Assembly (NCBI GenBank): GCA_030427505.1
Contig: JAUICH010000009.1
Location: forward strand, 1-64,000
Origin: Verrucomicrobiia bacterium
Lineage (GTDB): Bacteria; Verrucomicrobiota; Verrucomicrobiia; Verrucomicrobiales; DEV007
DNA: 64,000 bases
Direction of reading: 5' to 3'
The notes under the pieces are model-generated. The model saw nothing but the letters and a program-made list of their open reading frames with translations. It was not told the DNA's origin and made no database searches. The position numbers were made by a program, and so were the translations under genes. Each line of letters opens with the position of its first letter. The first letter of the stretch is position 1. Positions 17,976 through 27,831 of this stretch are shown here, in pieces.

Positions 17976-19448
17976 TCAGGGAAGCAAGGGCGTCAGCGTA
18001 TTGAGCAAGCTGGTGCCCTGATCGATGATCGAGCCAGGGTCGCGGACGGCTTCACGGGCGGCGTCGATCGCTCTTCCCGGAGCTTCCTCCACCACGGTCT
18101 CGATCGCGGCGGCCGCCAGCCGGGCCGTCAGATCTTCGCGGGGATTCTCCCGCGTCCCGGACACGGTCAGGTCGGTCCAAAGGAAGCCCTTGTCCGCTTC
18201 CTTGAACACTTTCTGCTCCGCGCCGGGAATCCATTGCAGGGTTCCGGCGGTGACGCCCAGCCGGAACTTTCCGCCAATCTGATTGCCCTCCAGCGTGAGG
18301 TCTCCCTCCAACCGGGTCAGCCCGTCAGACTGAATGACCAGGTTGGTAATCTCGACCCGCTCGCCCTTGCGCACAAAATCCCCCGTCGCCTGGTGCAGTA
18401 CCAGATTCTTGAACCGGTCGGAGCGGGTGTAGGTGGCAATCTGGCTCAGTAGCGGAAGGTTCTGCAAGAGCCCGTTTTTCAACTCGATCGTGCCGTGTTC
18501 GGTGATGCCGCCGGGCTTTGAAGGACTGCCTTCGACCGTCACCTCGCCAAAAAGCCGGCCGCTGATCTGCTTCTTCCACTCCGGAGAAATCACCTTCTTC
18601 ACGTCCAGATTGGAGAGATTCAGTTCCAAGTCCAGCTTCGCCGGGGTGCCCAGCGAAATGTCTCCGTGCCCCTCCAGCCGGGCGTCGCCATAGAGGCCCA
18701 CCGCCGCGTCGGTGAGGTAAAGTTCATTCTCGTTCCACCGGATCTCGAAAGTCACGACGTCCATTTCCGGCATGCCGGGCAACTGGAGTTCGCCCCTCCG
18801 GCCCTGAAAATCCCACACGCCGGAGCCCGCTTGCGGCTCGGCCAGGGCTTCCACGCCTCTCAGGTGCAGGCGTTCGGTTCCCTGGGGATCGCGGAGGAGG
18901 AGGTTGAAGATCTCCGCCTTCACTTTGCCCACCTCGGTTCTTTGGGGGATGAACCGGCTCAGCCACGCGGGAGGCGCGCCGCCACCAGGATCGATGGCGC
19001 CGGCGGACATCTCGTAGCGCCCCTTCAACCGGTCCGCCGAAAACTCCACGCTCACCTGCTGCGCCGTGGCTTCCGGCACCTGCCAGGCGCCATCCCGGGC
19101 TCCGTCAAACACCACGCGGATGCCATCCACTTCCAGCCGGGAAAAGGCCGCGTCCTGGTACCCCCGGGCACTGAAACCGTCCGCATAGACGGAAGATCCT
19201 TCCCAGGAATGTTCCTGCAGCTCCGCCTCGGCCTTCAAGGTACCCGCCGCGGCCGCCACCACGCGATCCCGGAAAGCGGCACTCTTCAGGTAGCCCTGCA
19301 AACTCAGATAAACCACGAAAAGGCCGCCAAACATCGCCATGAGCAACACCCCGCCGGTAATAAGCACCCATTTCAGCGCGCCATTTCCGCCGCCGCGCGG
19401 TTTCTTCTTACGTCTCTTGTCCGTGCGCGAATTGGCCACAGGTTTCAC
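17976..19448 (-). CDS. AsmA-like single-pass envelope protein
   Basis: The 490-residue product has a highly basic cytoplasmic N-terminus (residues 5-20, KRRKKKPRG), one membrane segment at about 25-50, and a long beta-rich periplasmic part. The C-terminal region has AsmA-type features such as alternating hydrophobic strands and the phrase TVEGSPSKPGGITEHGTIEL. AsmA/YhdP-type proteins act in lipid transport or outer-membrane homeostasis; that role is only inferred here. It is divergent from the ABC transporter gene, with about 58 bases between them that must hold both promoters. It ends shortly after repeat copy B, and nothing in it suggests a link to the megasynthase. Confidence 0.6.
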   Translation of the reverse strand: MKPVANSRTDKRRKKKPRGGGNGALKWVLITGGVLLMAMFGGLFVVYLSLQGYLKSAAFRDRVVAAAAGTLKAEAELQEHSWEGSSVYADGFSARGYQDAAFSRLEVDGIRVVFDGARDGAWQVPEATAQQVSVEFSADRLKGRYEMSAGAIDPGGGAPPAWLSRFIPQRTEVGKVKAEIFNLLLRDPQGTERLHLRGVEALAEPQAGSGVWDFQGRRGELQLPGMPEMDVVTFEIRWNENELYLTDAAVGLYGDARLEGHGDISLGTPAKLDLELNLSNLDVKKVISPEWKKQISGRLFGEVTVEGSPSKPGGITEHGTIELKNGLLQNLPLLSQIATYTRSDRFKNLVLHQATGDFVRKGERVEITNLVIQSDGLTRLEGDLTLEGNQIGGKFRLGVTAGTLQWIPGAEQKVFKEADKGFLWTDLTVSGTRENPREDLTARLAAAAIETVVEEAPGRAIDAAREAVRDPGSIIDQGTSLLNTLTPLLP

Positions 19449-19506
19449 TCGTCAAGGTTAGGGATTTCTCTTACAAACCAGCTCCACACTCAGACTATTT
19501 GATACC

Positions 19507-21228
19507 GTGCTTGAACTAAAAGATATTTCTTACCGCATTCAGAAAGACAATGAAGAGGTCGCCCTGATCGACAGCGCCAGCTTCCGGGCGCACTCGGGCC
19601 ACTTCATGGCCATCGTGGGCCCCTCGGGTTGCGGTAAAACGACTCTCCTGAAAATCATCGCCGGACTCTATGTCGAGTCGGAGGGGAACATCTACTGGAA
19701 CGGGCGGGACCTTTCCGAGGAAGGAGACCTAGAGCCTTCGGAAATCGGCTACGTGCCGCAGTTCAGCATCGCCTACGATCACCTGACGGTGGAGGAGAGC
19801 GTGGAAAGCTCGGTAAAGCTCCGCGTGAAAACGCGAAAACGTTCCGAATTTCACGACCTGGTGGACCGCGTGCTGGAGGACACGGGGCTGGACGCCATCC
19901 GCAACCGCCCGGTGCGCGTCCTGTCCGGCGGTCAGAAACGCCGCCTCTCTCTGGCGATGGAACTCGTGACCGATCCCGTGTTGTTGTTGTGCGACGAGGT
20001 GACCAGCGGCCTGGACCCGAAATCGGAGCGGGAGATCGTCCATCTCATGCACCACCTCTCCACCCAGCACAATCGGCTGGTGATTAATGTCACTCACAGC
20101 CTGAGCCACCTGGATCTCTACGACTCCATCATGGTGCTGCACGAAGGGAAGATCGCCTACCACGGTCAGCCCCGGGCCCTGGACCACTACTTCAGCGTGG
20201 AGGAAGCGGAGGAAGTCTATCCCCGCCTAGCCAAGCGCAGTTCCGGCGAGTGGCAGCAGTCCTGGCTGAAACACCAGCCGGAATACTACAGCGCCCTGGA
20301 TTCCGCTTCCCGCGTCACCCGGAAAGAAGGTGAGGAGGAAGAACAGGCGCCTGACGAGACCACCTCCGCCGTCACCCCTGGATTCTTCGCCCAGTTTTTC
20401 GCCCTCCTGTTCCGGCGCTTCAAGATCTTCTATCGCGACGGCGGCAATCTCTTTCTCCAGATGGCCATGCTGGTGGGCTTTCCGGTCCTGGTGATCATCT
20501 TTGCCATCGACGGGATCGACCAGATCAAGCGCCTCCCGGACAGCATCATGGATAACCCGCTGGAGGAAGCGCTCCAGCAGCAGGAGATCTTTCAAAACCA
20601 TCTCAAGACCGGCGGACTCGTCTCTGGACTCGTCATGTTCCAGGTCATTCTCCTGACCCTCATGGGGTCGAACAACTCCGCGCGGGAAATCGCCGGCGAG
20701 CGGATGATCTATGAGAAGGAAAAGCTCGGCGGCCTGCGGCCCTTGAGTTACCTGTTCAGCAAGCTGGCCTTCCTCGGCATCCTGGTCGCCGTCCAGTCTG
20801 TCTGGATGGCGGTCTTTGTGCAGAATATCTGCCACATTCCCGTTCCAAACTTTGTCGCGCTGCTGGCGCTCCTCGTCCTGGTGAACGCCGCCATGACGGC
20901 CATCTGTCTGGGCATCTCCGCGCTGTCCAAGACGCCGGAACAGGCGTCCCTGCTCAGCGTCTATCTGGTGGGCTTTCAGCTACCTCTCTCCGGCGCGGTG
21001 CTGGCCTTGCCCGGTTTCGCGGAATGGATCACGCGTCCCTTCATTTCCGCCTACTGGGCCTGGTCGGGCAGTATGACCTCTCTGGACAGCCTTTACTTGA
21101 ACGCGGTGAAGAAGGTGACCGATACTTCACTTGAACAACCTGGCATTTGCCTCCTCGTTCTGGTGGCGCATTTCCTCATCGGTCTCTTCCTGGCCTATGT
21201 GGGGGTCAAGAAAACCCGTTGGGACTGA
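19507..21228 (+). CDS. ABC transporter, ATPase fused to ABC-2/ABCG-type permease
   Basis: The 573-residue protein starts at GTG 19507. The N-terminal nucleotide-binding domain has Walker A GPSGCGKTT (about residue 38), signature LSGGQKRR (about 140) and Walker B LLLCDEVTSGLDP. From about residue 290 there is an ABC-2 membrane domain with roughly six hydrophobic segments. This order (NBD then TMD on one chain) is that of ABCG/White-type half transporters, which work as dimers and mostly export lipids or hydrophobic compounds. The substrate is unknown. Lying 2.3 kb past the megasynthase terminator, beyond repeat copy B and the AsmA-like gene, it could export the PKS-NRPS product, but its position outside the repeat pair argues for an independent role. 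Confidence 0.88.
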   Translation: MLELKDISYRIQKDNEEVALIDSASFRAHSGHFMAIVGPSGCGKTTLLKIIAGLYVESEGNIYWNGRDLSEEGDLEPSEIGYVPQFSIAYDHLTVEESVESSVKLRVKTRKRSEFHDLVDRVLEDTGLDAIRNRPVRVLSGGQKRRLSLAMELVTDPVLLLCDEVTSGLDPKSEREIVHLMHHLSTQHNRLVINVTHSLSHLDLYDSIMVLHEGKIAYHGQPRALDHYFSVEEAEEVYPRLAKRSSGEWQQSWLKHQPEYYSALDSASRVTRKEGEEEEQAPDETTSAVTPGFFAQFFALLFRRFKIFYRDGGNLFLQMAMLVGFPVLVIIFAIDGIDQIKRLPDSIMDNPLEEALQQQEIFQNHLKTGGLVSGLVMFQVILLTLMGSNNSAREIAGERMIYEKEKLGGLRPLSYLFSKLAFLGILVAVQSVWMAVFVQNICHIPVPNFVALLALLVLVNAAMTAICLGISALSKTPEQASLLSVYLVGFQLPLSGAVLALPGFAEWITRPFISAYWAWSGSMTSLDSLYLNAVKKVTDTSLEQPGICLLVLVAHFLIGLFLAYVGVKKTRWD

Positions 21229-21318
21229 AAGTCGTCATTCCGAGCGCTTTGTCCTTGTATCTGTCTAACGCGGTGCGTCCTTTCTCATCGTACTTAGGTT
21301 CAGGTTCTTGTCTCCACC

Positions 21319-22245
21319 ATGCCCATGACTTCACGCCATCCGGTCTTTCGCCACGCGGACCTCGCGCTGGTTTGCTGGGCTGGCATGGCCGTCCTTGGCT
21401 CGCCCCTCGTTCAGGGGGCGGAAAAGACCAGCGCGAAGAAGGCAGGCGGCCCCTCTCCCTTTCCCATGGGGAAGCCGGACGCGCCTTTGATGGTGCGCAC
21501 CTACCTGCCCAACCCCATCTCTGGCAGTCCTGAAGTATTCGCCCACCACTTCCGGCCGGAAGAGTCCGTCCAGAAACTGGAGGACGCGGCGGAGAACACC
21601 GCGGAGGAAGCTCCCGAAGTGAAGCTGAAGACGGCGCCCGGCATTCCCGCGGCCATCGCCATCAGCTTCGGCCCGGACCTGTCGGCCTGCTGGGACACCA
21701 CCGAGTGCCGCCTGCTCTACACCTGGCGGGGCGGCTTCCTCGACATGAGCGAAGTCTGGAACCCCGAGGCCGCCTCCCTCCCTGACGGGGAAGCGCCCGT
21801 GGCCACCCTCAAGGGCCGTCTGACCTTTGTCGCCCGGGGCGCTCTGCCCATCTCTGTTTCCGCGGGCGCCTTCGGCCTGCCCCGTTACCTGGGCTACGAA
21901 ATGAAAGACGGCTACCCGGAATTTCACTACCTCTACGGCAGCCTGACCATCCACGAACGGCTGGTTCCGGGACCCAAGGGCAAGTCTCTGAAACAGGAAT
22001 TTTCCGTCGAGAATTCCCCCGGCAACGTCATCTTTCAGTTCGATCCGGCCAACCGCCCGCAGCTCACCACGCCGGAAGGCAAATGGGAAAAAGACGTGCT
22101 CGTTATCGCGGAGAAAAACGCTGGGGATTTCAGCCTGCAAATCGACCTGAGCCAGCCGCTGGAGGAAGCGACCCTGTCCGCTTCCAATGATGCAAACTCC
22201 AAGAACCCCGGCATCTCCAAGGCGGATCCGGCGCCCTCTCAATGA
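21319..22245 (+). CDS. Secreted protein of unknown function, short paralogue of the cytochrome c/PA14 protein at 30129-31841
   Basis: The 308-residue product has an N-terminal signal segment (about 1-33, ending near VQGAEK). Its middle (about 100-230) aligns by eye with the C-terminal part of the protein at 30129-31841: both have CWD followed by a WRGxFxD block, and later a PEFxYxYGxL block. The cytochrome c and PA14 parts of that paralogue are absent. The gene overlaps the next one by 4 bases (ATGA), so the two are probably translated together. The function is unknown; the pairing with a beta-propeller protein is repeated at the second locus and suggests that the two products work together in the periplasm. 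Confidence 0.7.
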   Translation: MPMTSRHPVFRHADLALVCWAGMAVLGSPLVQGAEKTSAKKAGGPSPFPMGKPDAPLMVRTYLPNPISGSPEVFAHHFRPEESVQKLEDAAENTAEEAPEVKLKTAPGIPAAIAISFGPDLSACWDTTECRLLYTWRGGFLDMSEVWNPEAASLPDGEAPVATLKGRLTFVARGALPISVSAGAFGLPRYLGYEMKDGYPEFHYLYGSLTIHERLVPGPKGKSLKQEFSVENSPGNVIFQFDPANRPQLTTPEGKWEKDVLVIAEKNAGDFSLQIDLSQPLEEATLSASNDANSKNPGISKADPAPSQ

Positions 22246-23777
22246 AGCGCGGGAACCTGACAAAGCCATATCCCACGCCGGAAGTCCCGCCGCTCTGCCT
22301 GTTCTCCCCTCTCCTGGCGGGGCTGTTCGCCATCGCCCTTGGCGCCGCCCAAGCGGAAGAGCCGGCGAAGGCGGATTACCAGGTGGAATCCATCAAACTT
22401 CCTGAAGACGCCGGCCGCGAAATCGGCGCTCTGGTGTTCCAGAAGGAAGGCGAGCTGGTCGTCGCCACCCGACGGACCGGCATCATCGCCGGAACCCCGT
22501 CCGAAGATCCCAAGGGATTTGTCTGGCGTCACCTGTGCCGGGACTATTTTCAGGACGTGGGCGGTTTGACGATTGAAGAGAATGGCGACGTCCTGGTGGC
22601 GCAAACCGCCGAACTCACCCGGCTGTCGTCTTCCGGGAAAACCGATGAGTTCGACCGTCAGTCGGCGGTCTCCACCTTTTGGGGCCTGTCCGGCCAAACA
22701 TCGGAAACCGTGACCGGTCCCCTGCCGGATGACGAGGGAAACTGGTTCCTGGCCATGAACCTTTCCGCGCCCAATGCCACGCCCTTCTCCGTGACTCGCG
22801 GCCCCTTCATGCCGCCTCTTTCACAAGATCAACGGTATGCGGCCGTGCCGTGGCGCGGCTGGATTGTGAAAGCGCAACCGACGGGCGACATCCTCCCCTT
22901 TGCCAACGGCTTCGGCGAGGTCTGGGGGCTGCTGCGGAACGACGAAGGCGAACTCTTCGCCACCGATAACCGCGGCGACTGGAAACCCGCCGCCGCGCTC
23001 TATCACGTAGTGGAAGGCGGCTTCTACGGCCAGCCCTCCAGCCAGATCTGGAAAAAGGAAGAAGGCCAGGAAGCGGAGATCCTCCCCCGTTCGCCCGCGG
23101 TGTGGCTGCCGCCATCGCTGGCCGGAGACCGGGTGGGACAACCAGTCTACTTTCCGGCCGGGGAGGCCTTCGGTCCCTACGAAGGACAACTGCTGGTAGG
23201 TTCCCTGGATAAGGCCCGGTTGCTCCGCGTCATGCCGGAAAAAATAGGCGATACCTGGCAGGGCGCCGCCACCACCTTCCTCAAAGGGTCGGGCCTGGGA
23301 GCGGGAAACTACCGCCTCTGCTTCAGCCCGGACGGACAAGCGCTCTACGTGGGAAAAAACCAGCCCGGTCCGGGACCCGCGGCCCAGGGACTGAAACGCG
23401 TAGTTCCCGCCGGCGAGGGATTGCCCTTCGCCGTACGCGAAATGAATCTGACGGATGGCGGTTTCGAACTGAACTTTACCCGGCCCGTGGACCGCAAGGC
23501 CGCTTCGGAACTTTCCAACTACCGCATCCGGCTCTCCCCCTACGCCTATCATGCGCCCGGGGAGCCGGACCAGTCTTCCCAGTTTTCCTGGGAAATCGCC
23601 CCCTCCAATCTGGTCGTCGAACCAGGCGGCCTCGTGGTGGCCATTCAAATTTCCGACTTCCTGGCCGGCTACGTGTACCGGATAGACCTGGCCGGCGTGG
23701 TCGCGGAAGATGGCGCGCCCTTGTCTCATGACGCGGTTTGCTACACCTTGAACACCCTGCTCCCCACGGAGGAATAA
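22242..23777 (+). CDS. Secreted beta-propeller protein (sugar/alcohol dehydrogenase-like)
   Basis: The 511-residue product has a signal peptide ending near AQAEEP (about residue 40) and a repetitive beta-propeller-like body with blocks such as GGLTIEENGDVLVAQ and LRNDEGELFATDNRGDW, as in NHL/glucose-sorbosone dehydrogenase-type propellers. It is paralogous to 28585-30096 along its whole length. The C-terminal ~100 residues are a beta-sandwich-like extension beginning FELNFTRPVDRKAA, which matches FELVFTAPVDPKTA in the paralogue. It is translationally coupled to the gene before it. Catalytic activity, PQQ binding and substrate cannot be read from the sequence. Confidence 0.7.
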   Translation: MKRGNLTKPYPTPEVPPLCLFSPLLAGLFAIALGAAQAEEPAKADYQVESIKLPEDAGREIGALVFQKEGELVVATRRTGIIAGTPSEDPKGFVWRHLCRDYFQDVGGLTIEENGDVLVAQTAELTRLSSSGKTDEFDRQSAVSTFWGLSGQTSETVTGPLPDDEGNWFLAMNLSAPNATPFSVTRGPFMPPLSQDQRYAAVPWRGWIVKAQPTGDILPFANGFGEVWGLLRNDEGELFATDNRGDWKPAAALYHVVEGGFYGQPSSQIWKKEEGQEAEILPRSPAVWLPPSLAGDRVGQPVYFPAGEAFGPYEGQLLVGSLDKARLLRVMPEKIGDTWQGAATTFLKGSGLGAGNYRLCFSPDGQALYVGKNQPGPGPAAQGLKRVVPAGEGLPFAVREMNLTDGGFELNFTRPVDRKAASELSNYRIRLSPYAYHAPGEPDQSSQFSWEIAPSNLVVEPGGLVVAIQISDFLAGYVYRIDLAGVVAEDGAPLSHDAVCYTLNTLLPTEE

Positions 23778-23865
23778 CGGAAAAGCTCCGGCTGTCCGGT
23801 TTGCATTTTCGTAACTTAGAAAGGGAGCGGTTCTGTTTGATTTCTATCTGCTGCCTTCATCTCGT

Positions 23866-24879
23866 TTGAGCCCGCGTCTCACCATCCTCCTCTTTTCCGC
23901 CGCCATCCTGACAGGATGCCAGACGGCTTCCTATTATTCCCAAGCCATCCAAGGCCAGTGGGAGATCGTTCGAAAGCAGACCCCCAATACCAAGGTCATC
24001 GCGGACCCCGCGACACCGGAGCCGCTACGCGAGCAGCTCACCCTGGCCGCTCGGATCACGGCTTTCGCCGAGTCGGACCTGCTCCTTCCCAGCGGCGGGA
24101 ACTATACCCGCTACGCGGACGTGAAACGGGAGTACGTGCTGTGGAACGTCTTTGCCGCGCCGGAATTTTCCCTGGAACCCAGGCGGTGGTGGTATCCGTT
24201 CATCGGCCGCTTCAGCTATCGCGGCTATTTCCAGGAGTCCATGGCCGAAGCCCTGGGGCAGGACCTGGAAGCCGAAGGCTACGACGTCTATGTCGGTGGC
24301 GTGGATGCCTACTCCACGCTCGGCTGGTTCCGCGACCCGGTGCTGAACACCTTCGTAAACAACAAAGAGCGGGAACTGGCCGAGCTCATCTTTCACGAAC
24401 TGGCCCACCGGAAACTGTACTTCTCCGAAAGCTCCAAGCTGAGCGAGTCCTTCGCCGTGGCGGTGGAAGAAGAAGGCGTGCGCCGCTGGCTGAAGGCGCG
24501 GGGAGACGAGGCCGCGTTGAAAGAATACGAAACCCAATTGGACCGCCGCCGCCAGGTCTACGGCCTGATCATGGAAACCCGCGACGCCCTGGAAGCCCTC
24601 TACGACACCGATCTGCCGGAGGAGGTCAAACGCTCCCGGAAAGCCCAGGCTTTCGCCGAACTCAAGCAACGCTATTCGGCCCTTCGCCAAAGCTGGCCCG
24701 GCGACGCGCCCCGCGCGGAGTGGTTCGACCTGGACCTGAACAACGCCCACCTCAACGCCGTGGCCACCTACTTCGACATGGTTCCCTACTTCACCGAGAT
24801 GCTCCGGAAAGAAGGCGGCGATCTGGAGCGCTTCTACGAAGCCGCCAAGGACGCGAAGGAAGAAGACGGTCCTTCGTGA
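23866..24879 (+). CDS. Putative aminopeptidase lipoprotein (PF10023-like)
   Basis: The 337-residue product starts at TTG 23866. It begins with a lipoprotein signal whose lipobox is LTGC (Cys18), so it should be anchored in the outer membrane. The motif IFHELAHRKLY near residue 178 is a HExxH-type zinc site (HELAH), followed downstream by the SESFAVAVEEEGVRRWL helix that supplies a further acidic ligand. This is the pattern of the bacterial 'putative aminopeptidase' family. Substrate is unknown. It is convergent with the histidine kinase gene, with 13 bases between their stops and no obvious terminator. Confidence 0.8.
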   Translation: MSPRLTILLFSAAILTGCQTASYYSQAIQGQWEIVRKQTPNTKVIADPATPEPLREQLTLAARITAFAESDLLLPSGGNYTRYADVKREYVLWNVFAAPEFSLEPRRWWYPFIGRFSYRGYFQESMAEALGQDLEAEGYDVYVGGVDAYSTLGWFRDPVLNTFVNNKERELAELIFHELAHRKLYFSESSKLSESFAVAVEEEGVRRWLKARGDEAALKEYETQLDRRRQVYGLIMETRDALEALYDTDLPEEVKRSRKAQAFAELKQRYSALRQSWPGDAPRAEWFDLDLNNAHLNAVATYFDMVPYFTEMLRKEGGDLERFYEAAKDAKEEDGPS

Positions 24880-24892
24880 TCCGCCGCCAGCG

Positions 24893-27460
24893 TTAGCTGT
24901 TCAGCGTCACGTCCTCTTCCGGCTCTTTCGTCACGCCGTTGAGGACTTCGAAAACCGCTTCATAGAGCCGGTTCAGCTCATAGGGCTTCTGCAAGAAACG
25001 GACGCCTTCGCCTCCGGCCTGGTGGTTTTGAGCCCGGTCATCCGTGTAGCCGCTGCTGATGAGGGCTTTGATGCTGGGCTTCAGCGTCCGGATTTCACGG
25101 ATGACTTCCATGCCCGTGCCGTCGGGCAGCATGGCGTCGGTAAAGATCAGGTCGAAATCTTCCCGCTCTTTCTCAAAGGTCTTGAACGCCCCGGCCACGG
25201 ACGGCGCCGTCACCACCCGGTAGCCGTGCTGATGCAGCGCTCGTGTCACGAACTGGACCACGGCGGGCTCGTCCTCCACCAGCAGGATGCGCTCGCCCGA
25301 GCCCATGGTCTCGTCTCTTTCTTCGAAGTCAGGTTCCAACCGGTCTCCCCCGTTTCTTCTCCCGGCCGCTTCGGGAATCGCGGGCAGGCCGATGTAGAAA
25401 CGTGTCCCCTGGCCTTCCTTACTCTCCACCCGCACCCAGCCGCCGTGTTGTTCGACAATCCCTAACACCACGGCTAGACCCAGGCCCGTGCCTTCGTCTC
25501 CCTTGGTGGAGAAGAAGGGTTCAAAAATCTGATCGAGCAGTTCCCGGGGGATGCCGCAACCGGTGTCAGCCACCCGAATGACGGCAAAAGGGCCGCCGCC
25601 CTCGCGGGAGTCCTCATAGTTCATCGTTTCCACCGTCAGCAGCCCACCTTTCACCCCTTTCATGGCGTCCCGGCCATTGATGCACAGGTTCATCACCACC
25701 TGTTCGATCTGGCCCCGGTCGGCCTCCAGCGGCCAGAGGTTGTCCGCCAGCCGGAAGGACAGCATGACGTCTTCGCTCAGGAGCCGCTTAAGCAGCCCCT
25801 TCATTCCACCGATCACCTCATTCAAGGAGAGGCGGGTCTTGTGCAGCACCTGTTTGCGGGAAAAGGCGAGCAGTTGGCGGGTCAGTGACGCGGCGCTCTG
25901 CGCGGCATTGCGAATCTCCCGGATCTCCTCCCGGCCTTCCACCAGGCGCCGGTCGCTGAGCAGGGACTCGGTGTAGCCCAGGATGGGCACCAGCATGTTG
26001 TTGAAGTCGTGCGCGATGCCGCCGGTCAGTTTTCCGATGGCCTCCACTTTTTGGGATTGATTGAGTTGCTCGCGCAGCCGGACCCGTTCGCGATCCATTT
26101 CCCGGCGTTCCAGCACGTTCTTGAAGACCGAGGCGGTCATCTCCAGCAGCACAATGTCGTCCGAGTCCCAGTCTTTTGGCTGCTCCGCGGCCAGAAGCAG
26201 GAATTTCCTGATGGGCTGGGTGGCGCCCAGCGGAAGAACGATCAGCCCCTCCACGCCCGCGCTCTCCATCAGAAGCCTTTCGCGGGACGACCCGCCTCTC
26301 AGTTCCTCCCGGCAATGCACCACCAGCCGCCCGTTCTTCTCCAACTGACGGTTCCACTCCCTGAACTCTTCAGGCGCCGGAAGCGGCAGCCGGGTCAGGG
26401 CGAGCAGGTCTTCTTCCCGGTGCCAGACGGCGCTCACCGAATACGGGTTCTTCTCCTTTTTCTCCGCCCGGTTGTCGATGTCCAGGAGCGCACAGACATC
26501 GAACCCAAGTTCCTCCCCTATCTGGCGCAGGGCCCCGGTGAGCACCTCTTCGCCATTGTCCTCGTCCAGGCGGATCAAGTCCGTGGAAATCCGGATCACC
26601 AGCCGTTCCAGTTCCACCCGGCGTTCCAGGGCAATGGTGCGTTCCTCCACCAGTTCTTCCAAGCGCTGCTGGTAGTCGCGAATCTCCTTGTCGCGCGTGG
26701 CTTTGGCCTTCGTGTCGCGAAAATGCAGCACCGCGCCCACAAAACGGCCATTCGCGTCCTGAATGGGCGCTCCGGAGTCGTCCACCAGGATCTGGCCGCC
26801 ATCCCGGGGAATCAGCACGGCCGGCTCGGTGCTCACCACCAGCTCTTTCTGCGCCAGCGCCCGGATGACCGGGTTGATCCGCTTTTCGCGATCCCCCTCA
26901 CTGACCGTACAGTAGATCTTTGAAATCGGCTGCCCCATCGCCTCTTGCAAGCGCCAGCCGGTCATGCGGCAGGCCGTCTTGTTGATGAAGCGAATCTCCC
27001 GGTCCCGCCCGATGGCGATGACGCCAGCATCCAGCGAGTGGAGGGTGGCGGCGTACCAGTCCTTCGTGCGGCGCAAGTCGCGGTCGATCCGGGACTTGTG
27101 AATCGCAATCTCGATGGCGGAGAGCAGATTGCCTTCATCCAGCGGCTTGGTGATGAACCCGAGAGGCGAAGCCTTTTTGGCCTTCTCCAGCAGCTCTTTG
27201 TCGCAATGTTCGGACAAAAAGAGCACGGAAACATCCAGTTCCGCCTTGAGCCGCCGGGCGATTTCGATGTGGCCCGGCTCTTCCTTTACCGCCGGGTCCA
27301 TCAGGACAAGGTCGGGCCGGTATTCCCGCGCCAGGGCCAGCGCTTTGCGCCCGTCTTTTTGCGTCAGGCACACCTCGAACCCCCGGCCCCGGAGAAAGCG
27401 CGCCATGCTTTCCGCCAGGAGCCAGTCTCCTTCGACGATCAGTAGCTTTTCTGGACTCAT
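24893..27460 (-). CDS. Hybrid sensor histidine kinase, REC-PAS-GAF-HisKA-HATPase-REC
   Basis: The 855-residue protein appears cytoplasmic, with no membrane segment. Domains in order: receiver (about 4-120, phospho-acceptor Asp in LVLMDPAV), PAS (about 133-255, VIAIGRDREIRFINK), coiled linker, GAF (about 285-440), HisKA with phospho-His in GGIAHDFNN (about 495), HATPase with NLCINGRDAM and GTGLGLAVV, and a C-terminal receiver (about 725-845, LIFTDAMLPDGTG). Having receivers at both ends suggests input from another kinase and an internal phosphorelay. No DNA-binding partner is adjacent. The ATG at 27460 lies next to a very AT-rich patch (27520-27560), which is the likely promoter region on the minus strand. 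Confidence 0.9.
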   Translation of the reverse strand: MSPEKLLIVEGDWLLAESMARFLRGRGFEVCLTQKDGRKALALAREYRPDLVLMDPAVKEEPGHIEIARRLKAELDVSVLFLSEHCDKELLEKAKKASPLGFITKPLDEGNLLSAIEIAIHKSRIDRDLRRTKDWYAATLHSLDAGVIAIGRDREIRFINKTACRMTGWRLQEAMGQPISKIYCTVSEGDREKRINPVIRALAQKELVVSTEPAVLIPRDGGQILVDDSGAPIQDANGRFVGAVLHFRDTKAKATRDKEIRDYQQRLEELVEERTIALERRVELERLVIRISTDLIRLDEDNGEEVLTGALRQIGEELGFDVCALLDIDNRAEKKEKNPYSVSAVWHREEDLLALTRLPLPAPEEFREWNRQLEKNGRLVVHCREELRGGSSRERLLMESAGVEGLIVLPLGATQPIRKFLLLAAEQPKDWDSDDIVLLEMTASVFKNVLERREMDRERVRLREQLNQSQKVEAIGKLTGGIAHDFNNMLVPILGYTESLLSDRRLVEGREEIREIRNAAQSAASLTRQLLAFSRKQVLHKTRLSLNEVIGGMKGLLKRLLSEDVMLSFRLADNLWPLEADRGQIEQVVMNLCINGRDAMKGVKGGLLTVETMNYEDSREGGGPFAVIRVADTGCGIPRELLDQIFEPFFSTKGDEGTGLGLAVVLGIVEQHGGWVRVESKEGQGTRFYIGLPAIPEAAGRRNGGDRLEPDFEERDETMGSGERILLVEDEPAVVQFVTRALHQHGYRVVTAPSVAGAFKTFEKEREDFDLIFTDAMLPDGTGMEVIREIRTLKPSIKALISSGYTDDRAQNHQAGGEGVRFLQKPYELNRLYEAVFEVLNGVTKEPEEDVTLNS

Positions 27461-27831
27461 GGACGAAAACGGCGCGGTTCAGGACCACGGCGGAGATGAT
27501 AAAGTAAGATTTATGACTGAAATCTCAATATTTTATATAATTTTCATAATTTAAAAGCCGTTTTTTGGCGAGAATTTGTTGCCTTGCCGTCTCGGAAATT
27601 CATGTCCGCCGGTGAAGTCTGGCAGGCTGGAGTGAAATGGGGAGAATAGGCTCCGGTTTGCGGACGTGCGTCGGCCAGATGGCGGGGCAGCGGCTGATTG
27701 AGAAGATCGAGACGCAGGGATTTCGGTCCTCGGCGCCTTTTTCCAGCACTCTCCGGTTTACGAAAGTGGAGATTCCGGTTCGGACCCTCGCTGTCAGGCC
27801 TTCAGCCTTCAAAATAAAGGGGTTGCACATT
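27461..27831. other. Gene-free region upstream of the histidine kinase
   Basis: An AT-rich run at 27505-27560 is the best promoter candidate for the minus-strand kinase. The rest has no convincing gene on either strand. The 3' part (from about 27780) merges into the repeat that follows. Confidence 0.5.
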
